From assembly GCF_004682045.1 (NCBI RefSeq), contig NZ_QUZT01000012.1:49426-113425 (forward strand): 64,000 nucleotides of DNA. The letters are read 5' to 3'. Source of the stretch: Pseudomonas nabeulensis. Its GTDB lineage: Bacteria; Pseudomonadota; Gammaproteobacteria; Pseudomonadales; Pseudomonadaceae. The translations under genes were made by a program, and so were the position numbers. Positions 58,993 through 64,000 of the stretch are shown here, piece by piece. The notes below the pieces were generated by a model. The model ran no database searches. It saw nothing but the letters and a program-made list of their open reading frames with translations, and was not told the DNA's origin. Positions within the stretch are counted from its first letter, which is position 1, and each line of letters opens with the position of its first letter.

Positions 58993-59940
58993 ATGAAGCA
59001 CTTCATCAAGCTCGTTTCAACGTTATCGGTTTTCTGCGTGCCCATCGCTGCCCAAGCGCAGTGCGACAGGTACCAGAACGATACATTCACCTTGAACCTG
59101 CCAGCGACTATCACCGTGCCCGACAGCATTCCTGTCGGAGGTGTCATTACCCGTCAGCGTTTCAGCGGCACGGCACCTGCTTATTTTGCCGATTGCCCCG
59201 TCGCCGTCCAAAGCTGGATCATCGGGCGCTATCAACGACAGCAAGACCCGAGTACGGGCGCCTACTACACCGAAGTTCCAGGCGTGGGTGTGAAAGTCAC
59301 AATGACGTGGGCCGGAGGAGGGCCAGCAGCCTTCGCTCTTTATGACCAGCCTATGCAATACGTTTACGGGAAGGTCCCCAGCTTTACCAGTGCTGAAGCC
59401 ACGTTCTATAAAATTGGACCTGTCACTAGCGGCACCGTACCCGCCGGGTACTACTGGGAGAAGAAATGGCTGGGTCGTACTGAGCGTGTTCGCCTGGAAC
59501 AAGGCAACTCGGTGCGTTTCGTCAGACCAGTTGCCACGTGCGACCTCGCGGCCGGTGACGTCAACCGCATCATTACGCTTCCGCCCATACAGACCAGCGC
59601 TCTAAAAGACGCCGTCTCCGCAGGCGAACACAACTTCGAACTGACGGCCAATTGCACCGACGCCTCAAATGTCACCTTTCGCTTTTCCGGCCAGCCTGCC
59701 GCCACAGACTCTTGGCGCTTTGCCAATACCGGCACTGCCGGCGGTGTTGCCCTATGGCTGTACTCCCGGATCAACGGCGTGAACCAAACCATCCGTGCCG
59801 ATGGTACAGACAGTACCCGGACCGTTGCGGTGTCAGGCAATCGCTCGGTACTACCCCTGGGAGCGGCCTACTTCAGAACCGGCACAGTCAGCCAAGGCAC
59901 GCTGCTCAGTTCCGCCACAGTCAACATTACTTACAACTGA
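58993..59940 (+). CDS. Two-domain fimbrial adhesin/tip protein 1
   Basis: 315-residue secreted protein. After the signal peptide (VPIAAQA) a Cys lies at mature residue 2 (QCDRYQNDTF). The N-terminal domain, about residues 23-180, is probably the receptor-binding one; the C-terminal domain, about 185-315, is a pilin domain (TCDLAAGDVNR to SSATVNITYN) like that of the minor pilins at 60962 and 61512. This is the FimH-like layout. A paralogue follows at 60014. Confidence 0.82.
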   Translation: MKHFIKLVSTLSVFCVPIAAQAQCDRYQNDTFTLNLPATITVPDSIPVGGVITRQRFSGTAPAYFADCPVAVQSWIIGRYQRQQDPSTGAYYTEVPGVGVKVTMTWAGGGPAAFALYDQPMQYVYGKVPSFTSAEATFYKIGPVTSGTVPAGYYWEKKWLGRTERVRLEQGNSVRFVRPVATCDLAAGDVNRIITLPPIQTSALKDAVSAGEHNFELTANCTDASNVTFRFSGQPAATDSWRFANTGTAGGVALWLYSRINGVNQTIRADGTDSTRTVAVSGNRSVLPLGAAYFRTGTVSQGTLLSSATVNITYN

Positions 59941-60013
59941 AAACGGTCAGCCGAGCCAGGTTGAGCGCAGCACTTCGGAATTAAACAAAGGCACAGGGCT
60001 CTTGGGAGTGAGG

Positions 60014-60943
60014 ATGAAGTATCAGATCAAATGTTTGTGGGCGTTGCTGGGCATTGGAATGTCAATGACGGCTCAGGCGACCTGTACTCGCTATCAGAAC
60101 GATACGTTCACTCTGAACCTGCCGGCGACTATCACTGTGCCTGACAGCCTTCCTGTAGGAAGTGTCATCTCTCGCCAGGCATTTTCAGGAACGGCCCCTG
60201 GCTGGACTGCTACATGCTTACTGGCATCGCGATGGACGAACGGACGTTATCCGAACAACCATAACCATGGAACCTACCCCACCGAGGTGCCAGGCGTCGG
60301 CGTAGCTGTAAGGATGACCTCGAGCGACGGAGGCAACTCACTTTATGAGCTTCATAGCTCACCTCGGTCCTTGGTAACCGGCCCGGTCCCTAGTTTCACT
60401 GGGGCAGAAGCCACTTTCTATAAGATCGGGCCAGTGACAAGCGGGACAGTACCCGCTGGCTACTTCATCGAACGTAAATGGCTCAAGTCTTCAAACACTT
60501 TCCGCCTGCAACTCGGCAGCCCGGTACGGTTTATCAGGCCCATCGTCACCTGTGACCTGGCAGCCGGAGACATCAACCGCATCATTGTCCTTCCCTCCGT
60601 CGGGGTCAGCGACTTTAACAACGCGATCAGCGCAGGCGCTCACAACTTCGAGTTAAGCGCTAACTGCAGCAATGCCACCAACGTGACCTTTCGTATTGCG
60701 GGTACACCTGCCCCCGGGAGCCCTGAGTTCTTTGCCAATACGGGTTCGGCTGGCGGGGTAGCGCTGCGGCTGTATTCACGCATCAACGGCGTGCCCGCCA
60801 CCATCAGCAATAACGGCACGCGCACGTTGGCAGTTTCCGGCAACCGAGCAGTGTTGCCACTCGGCGCGGCTTATCACAAGAACGGTACGGTCCGCCAAGG
60901 CACGTTGGTCAGTACCGCCACCGTCAACATTACCTACAACTAA
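60014..60943 (+). CDS. Two-domain fimbrial adhesin/tip protein 2
   Basis: 309-residue paralogue of the adjacent adhesin. The two share a near-identical N-terminal segment (RYQNDTFTLNLPATITVPDS) and pilin domain, but the middle of the N-terminal domain (about residues 60-125) is divergent. ATG 60014 was chosen for the GGGAGTGAGG ribosome site just upstream; the frame back to 59795 lies inside the first adhesin gene. It may sit at the tip of a different fimbrial form or bind another receptor. Confidence 0.82.
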   Translation: MKYQIKCLWALLGIGMSMTAQATCTRYQNDTFTLNLPATITVPDSLPVGSVISRQAFSGTAPGWTATCLLASRWTNGRYPNNHNHGTYPTEVPGVGVAVRMTSSDGGNSLYELHSSPRSLVTGPVPSFTGAEATFYKIGPVTSGTVPAGYFIERKWLKSSNTFRLQLGSPVRFIRPIVTCDLAAGDINRIIVLPSVGVSDFNNAISAGAHNFELSANCSNATNVTFRIAGTPAPGSPEFFANTGSAGGVALRLYSRINGVPATISNNGTRTLAVSGNRAVLPLGAAYHKNGTVRQGTLVSTATVNITYN

Positions 60944-60961
60944 AACCCCAAGGAGTACCCC

Positions 60962-61492
60962 ATGTTGATACGAACCCTGCCTTTCCTGCTGGCGATCGCC
61001 ACAAGCCTGGCCATCAATACGGCACAAGCCGCCACGAACGGATCCCTGAATTTCACAGGACAGGTCAACGCCGGCACCTGCGATCTGGTGGCCGGGGATG
61101 TGAACCGAACGGTCACGCTGCCGACAGTCAAGATTCCCGACTTTGAGTCGAGCTCGCAAGCCGGCGCGATCGACTTCGAGATGTCCGCCGAATGCGAGAC
61201 AGATATTCGCAACGTTATCTTTCTGTTTACAGGCACCCCTTCAACAGCGAGCCCCACACTTTTCTCCAATACCGGCACCTCGGACGGTACAGCACTTTGG
61301 TTGAGAGGCCGGGCGCCCATTTCTAGCGCAACCATTCCAGCCAACGGCACGGAAGCCGAGCGCAGCCGAACGATTGCGACAAGCAACAAAAAAGCCGTCA
61401 TTCCATTAAGAGCGAGCTACCACAAAACCGGTGTACCGATCACTGCGGGCACATTTGCCAGCACGATGACCGTTTCGATCACCTACAACTGA
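60962..61492 (+). CDS. Minor fimbrial subunit 1
   Basis: 176-residue pilin with a signal peptide ending at TAQA and a mature start ATNGSLNFTGQVNAGTC. Two Cys (GTCDLV and SAECET) form the expected disulphide and the C-terminal strand ends TMTVSITYN. It is closely related to the next gene and to the C-terminal domain of both adhesins. Confidence 0.85.
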   Translation: MLIRTLPFLLAIATSLAINTAQAATNGSLNFTGQVNAGTCDLVAGDVNRTVTLPTVKIPDFESSSQAGAIDFEMSAECETDIRNVIFLFTGTPSTASPTLFSNTGTSDGTALWLRGRAPISSATIPANGTEAERSRTIATSNKKAVIPLRASYHKTGVPITAGTFASTMTVSITYN

Positions 61493-61511
61493 TGCCGGAC
61501 GGGAGACTTTA

Positions 61512-62033
61512 ATGAGCCTACGAACCCTGCCTTTATTGTTGGCAATCACAGCGAGTCTGGCCGCCCAGTCGGTGCAGGCGGCGACTACCGGAACCTTGAC
61601 CTTCAGAGGCCAAGTCAATGCCGGTACATGTAATCTGGCAGCCGGAGATGTGAACCGAACAATCACCTTGCCAACGGTGAAAGTCTCCAACTTCGACGCC
61701 GCCAACGAAGTGGGCATTCAGCCTTTTGATCTGACCGCCGATTGCGAATCCGATATTCGTACGGTGTCCTTTCTGTTCACCGGTACGCCGGCCACTGGAA
61801 ACGGTGCACTTTTTGCGAATACCGGTACCGCTACCGGGACGGCACTCTCGCTTTCCCATCGAAATGTCGCCTACATTCCGGCCAACGGTTCGCCCGCTGA
61901 GCGCACGCGTCATATCGCAACCAGCGGCCAAAAAGCCGTGCTACCGATGACCGCCTCGTATTATAAAAATGGCACATCGGTCAAATCTGGCACCCTGGTC
62001 AGCGTGGTCACGGTCGCCATCTCTTACAACTGA
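61512..62033 (+). CDS. Minor fimbrial subunit 2
   Basis: 173-residue pilin. The signal peptide is followed by TTGTLTFRGQVNAGTC; the Cys pair and the terminal VVTVAISYN strand match the previous subunit. It is the last gene of the fimbrial operon; the terminator at 62051-62088 follows 18 bases later. Confidence 0.85.
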   Translation: MSLRTLPLLLAITASLAAQSVQAATTGTLTFRGQVNAGTCNLAAGDVNRTITLPTVKVSNFDAANEVGIQPFDLTADCESDIRTVSFLFTGTPATGNGALFANTGTATGTALSLSHRNVAYIPANGSPAERTRHIATSGQKAVLPMTASYYKNGTSVKSGTLVSVVTVAISYN

Positions 62034-62050
62034 AGATAGCTTTGGCTCAC

Positions 62051-62088
62051 ACAAAAATGCCCGACCATAAATGGCCGGGCATTTTTGT
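62051..62088. terminator. Bidirectional intrinsic terminator between fimbrial operon and phaF
   Basis: ACAAAAATGCCCGACCAT / ATGGCCGGGCATTTTTGT, an 18-bp stem with one mismatch, AA loop and A/T tails on both sides. It ends both the fimbrial operon and the phaIF transcript. It may be the original phaD-phaF terminator. Confidence 0.9.
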
Positions 62089-62100
62089 ATCTCGCTAATC

Positions 62101-63072
62101 TCAGGACTGACTGGACGGCGTCGAAGTAACCGGCGTTGCCGTTGGAGCAACAGCAGGCGTTGGTGCAGACACCGAGTTGGCAGTAGAAGCCGTCGGTGCA
62201 GGCGCAGGCTTGGCCACGACGGCCGGCTTGGCTGCCGCAGGCTTTTTGGCTACCGCAGGTTTCTTGGCGGCGGCAGGTTTTGCCGCTGGTTTGGTTACTG
62301 CCGGTTTGGCAGCCGGTTTAGCGGCAGCTGGCTTGGCGGCAGGTTTAGCAGTAGCTGGTTTGGCCGCTGCCGTTTTGGCCGCTGGCTTGGCAGCCGGTTT
62401 GGCGGCCGGTTTTGCCACAGCCTTGGCAGCAGGCTTAGCCACGGGTTTGGCAGCAGCTTTAGCAGCGACCGGTTTTTTAGCGGCAGGCTTGGCGGCAGGT
62501 TTAGCGGCTGCGGTTTTGGCCACTGGTTTTGCGGCAGGTTTAGCAGCAGGCTTGGCTGCCGGCTTGGCCGCGGCTTTTACCAGAGGCTTGGCGGCCGCTT
62601 TAGCTGCAGGTTTAGCTGCGGCGGTTTTAGCGGCAGGCTTGGCTGCCGGTTTGGCGGCTGCAGCCTTCACTGGAGCCACTTTGGCGCCGGTGAGTTTTTC
62701 GATTTGCTTGGTCAGGGTATCGACCTTGCTGTGCAGCGTTTTCAGCTCGGCCTTGCTCGGTACGCCCAGTCGCGAAATGGCACTGTTGAGGCGCTTGTCG
62801 AAAGTCTCTTCCAACTTGCCCCAGGTGTCAGAAATGCTCGACTTGGCAGAACCGGCAGTCGCCTTGGCCGCTTCAACTTTTTTACCCACGGTGGTTTTGG
62901 TCAACTTCTCGGCTTTCTCACCGTCCTTGACCAGGGTCTCGAAGTACTTGCCGCCGTCACTGCTAACCTTCGAGTACACGCCTAAACCAGCAAGCCAGAT
63001 CTTACGGGAATATTTTTCAACTTCCCCGACCCACGAGCTGCCTTCTTTCTGAGTAGTCTTTTTAACAGCCAT
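62101..63072 (-). CDS. phaF: PHA granule-associated phasin/DNA-binding protein PhaF
   Basis: 323-residue two-domain phasin. Residues 1-140 are an amphipathic helical granule-binding domain with a leucine-zipper-like end (LHSKVDTLTKQIEKL). Residues about 140-290 are an Ala/Lys/Pro-rich histone H1-like tail made of many AAKPA repeats, which binds DNA and helps distribute granules at division. It is 12 bases downstream of phaI, same operon. Confidence 0.96.
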   Translation of the reverse strand: MAVKKTTQKEGSSWVGEVEKYSRKIWLAGLGVYSKVSSDGGKYFETLVKDGEKAEKLTKTTVGKKVEAAKATAGSAKSSISDTWGKLEETFDKRLNSAISRLGVPSKAELKTLHSKVDTLTKQIEKLTGAKVAPVKAAAAKPAAKPAAKTAAAKPAAKAAAKPLVKAAAKPAAKPAAKPAAKPVAKTAAAKPAAKPAAKKPVAAKAAAKPVAKPAAKAVAKPAAKPAAKPAAKTAAAKPATAKPAAKPAAAKPAAKPAVTKPAAKPAAAKKPAVAKKPAAAKPAVVAKPAPAPTASTANSVSAPTPAVAPTATPVTSTPSSQS

Positions 63073-63084
63073 CCCGATGTCTCC

Positions 63085-63507
63085 TTAGTGTTTACGCGCG
63101 ACACGTTCTAGCAATGTCGTCAGCTCTTCGAGCTTAGCAGAGAGTGTCTCAACGTCATGTTTAGACGCAATGCCGATTCGATTCAAGGCACTGGCTACGC
63201 GAGTATCAAAAGCTTTTTCAACTTTATCCAGCTGAACTTCTACCAGACCTTTGACGGCGGTGACATTACTCTTGACTTGGTCAATCTGACTGTTGGCAGC
63301 ATCAAGTTGTTCAACTGCAACTTTTTTACCTTTACTTTCAACATGTTGACCCACTCTCACCAACTCTTTGAAGTACTCGCTGCCCTCGCTTCCCACCTTG
63401 GCGTAGGCACCAAGACCCGCCAGCCAGATCTTGCGGGCGTAGGTTCTAACGTCGCTGAACGCAGTAGTCGGGGCGTCGATTTTTTTCTTCAGGGTAACTT
63501 TGACCAT
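63085..63507 (-). CDS. phaI: PHA granule-associated phasin PhaI
   Basis: 140-residue phasin similar to the N-terminal domain of PhaF, including ARKIWLAGLGAYAKVGSEG and a coiled-coil C-terminus. It coats PHA granules. ATG 63507 (MVKVTLKKK) was chosen with a GAGGTG site just upstream; the frame to 63567 lies in the promoter region. Confidence 0.95.
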   Translation of the reverse strand: MVKVTLKKKIDAPTTAFSDVRTYARKIWLAGLGAYAKVGSEGSEYFKELVRVGQHVESKGKKVAVEQLDAANSQIDQVKSNVTAVKGLVEVQLDKVEKAFDTRVASALNRIGIASKHDVETLSAKLEELTTLLERVARKH

Positions 63508-63612
63508 GGTGCACCTCACGCGAAAAAGGGGGGAGGAACGGCCCCCAGGAGTTGAGGGCTTGGGCACAAAGTAGGCTGGAAAATTAGAATCGGCACCCTA
63601 ACAACGGCCCCA

Positions 63613-63888
63613 TCAAGCCAACGCTTTATCCAGGGCCTTTTCGATTTCGGACTTGATGGTGCCACTCATGGCTGACATCAACAGCCCCAGTTCCACATCA
63701 ATGCGCAGCGAATCATCGGCGACTAATACCGCACCTTTTACCCCCGAGCGCTTGAGGTTCAAGGTATCGCCAGACCACGATGACTCAAGGCCATATTGCT
63801 CCTTGAGTTTGAACGCCAACTTCTCGGCCTTTGCCCGAGCGCCTTCTTTACCCAGGGAATGTGCACGCTCAACGGTTATACGGGCCAT
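63613..63888 (-). CDS. PHA system family protein (PHA granule-region small protein)
   Basis: 91-residue protein of the polyhydroxyalkanoic acid system family, found next to phaI in pseudomonads. It is basic at the N-terminus with a SLGKEGARAKAEKLAFKL helix and a DSLRIDVELGLLMSAM stretch. Its function is not established. It lies 105 bases upstream of phaI on the same strand. Confidence 0.85.
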   Translation of the reverse strand: MARITVERAHSLGKEGARAKAEKLAFKLKEQYGLESSWSGDTLNLKRSGVKGAVLVADDSLRIDVELGLLMSAMSGTIKSEIEKALDKALA

Positions 63889-63931
63889 TGCGATGACTCC
63901 TCTTTATAGCGATTCATGAATATCTATACCT

Positions 63932-63975
63932 TGTAGTGAGCGGGCTTGCCCCGCGCTGGGTGGTGAAGCCGCCCC
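63932..63975. repeat. REP element, GAGCGGGCTTGCCCCGC type
   Basis: GTAGTGAGCGGGCTTGCCCCGCGCTGGG begins a REP of a third subtype; the partner arm is beyond the window end. Confidence 0.7.
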
Positions 63976-64000
63976 AAATCCATCCACCGCGGTCTGTCTG

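Noticed and set aside
62071..63052. Plus-strand frames of about 300 residues rich in Gly/Arg or Ala opposite phaF
   Set aside because: They are the complement of the AAKPA-encoding repeats, not genes.
62177..63052. AAKPA coding repeats considered as a tandem DNA repeat or CRISPR
   Set aside because: The repeats are degenerate at the DNA level and explained by the protein.

Overview
The window looks like chromosome of a Pseudomonas of the P. fluorescens group. The evidence is the codon and GC character, the many REP/REPIN palindromes of the kinds built on GAGGGGGCTTGCCCCC and GAGGGAGCTTGCTCCC, and the familiar gene orders pilMNOPQ-aroK-aroB-damX-gltBD-hemE, priA-argS-SPOR-hslVU and phaC1-Z-C2-D. 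No rRNA, tRNA, CRISPR, IS element or prophage was seen.

Layout. (1) 18-17553: an aryl polyene (APE) biosynthesis operon, all on +, mostly joined by ATGA or longer overlaps and entered partway through at the left edge. It has a chain-length-factor-like protein, acyltransferase, two ACPs, a membrane protein, an acyl-ACP ligase fused to a hot-dog dehydratase, a GT2 glycosyltransferase, an LpxL-type acyltransferase, a tyrosine-ammonia-lyase-like MIO enzyme, a thioesterase, a LolA-like protein, an MMPL exporter, a halogenase-like flavoenzyme, a methyltransferase, a DUF3261 lipoprotein, KS/DH/KR/KS and a terminal lipoprotein. The set fits a pathway that makes a hydroxycinnamate starter, extends it on ACP, tailors it and exports it to the outer membrane. 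(2) 17651-19973: a divergent LysR regulator and MFS transporter pair. (3) 20032-34482, all on -: hemE, gltD, gltB, a DamX-like SPOR ATPase, aroB, aroK and a reduced type IV pilus assembly cluster (pilQ, a pilO-pilP fusion, pilN, a shortened pilM). (4) 34704-47626: PBP1A, malic enzyme, a thermonuclease-like protein, rpmE, priA, argS, a SPOR protein, hslV, hslU and a DUF971 protein. (5) 47870-52976: the PHA cluster phaC1-phaZ-phaC2-phaD. (6) 53011-62033: a chaperone-usher fimbrial locus with an orphan response regulator. (7) 62101-63888, on -: phaF, phaI and a PHA-associated small protein.

Main points of interest. The PHA locus, normally compact with phaD facing phaF, is split by about 9 kb of fimbrial genes that include two paralogous two-domain adhesins, two minor pilins and two chaperones. 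The type IV pilus alignment proteins are reduced or fused: PilM lacks its central/C-terminal ATPase part, PilO and PilP are one protein, and PilQ lacks AMIN domains. REP elements reach into genes: a REP doublet encodes part of the apeL leader, and a REP supplies the LysR C-terminus. The rpmE terminator lies inside the first codons of the nuclease gene. The APE cluster carries a flavoenzyme with halogenase hallmarks. Gene symbols of the ape series are by analogy to the E. coli apeA-R naming.
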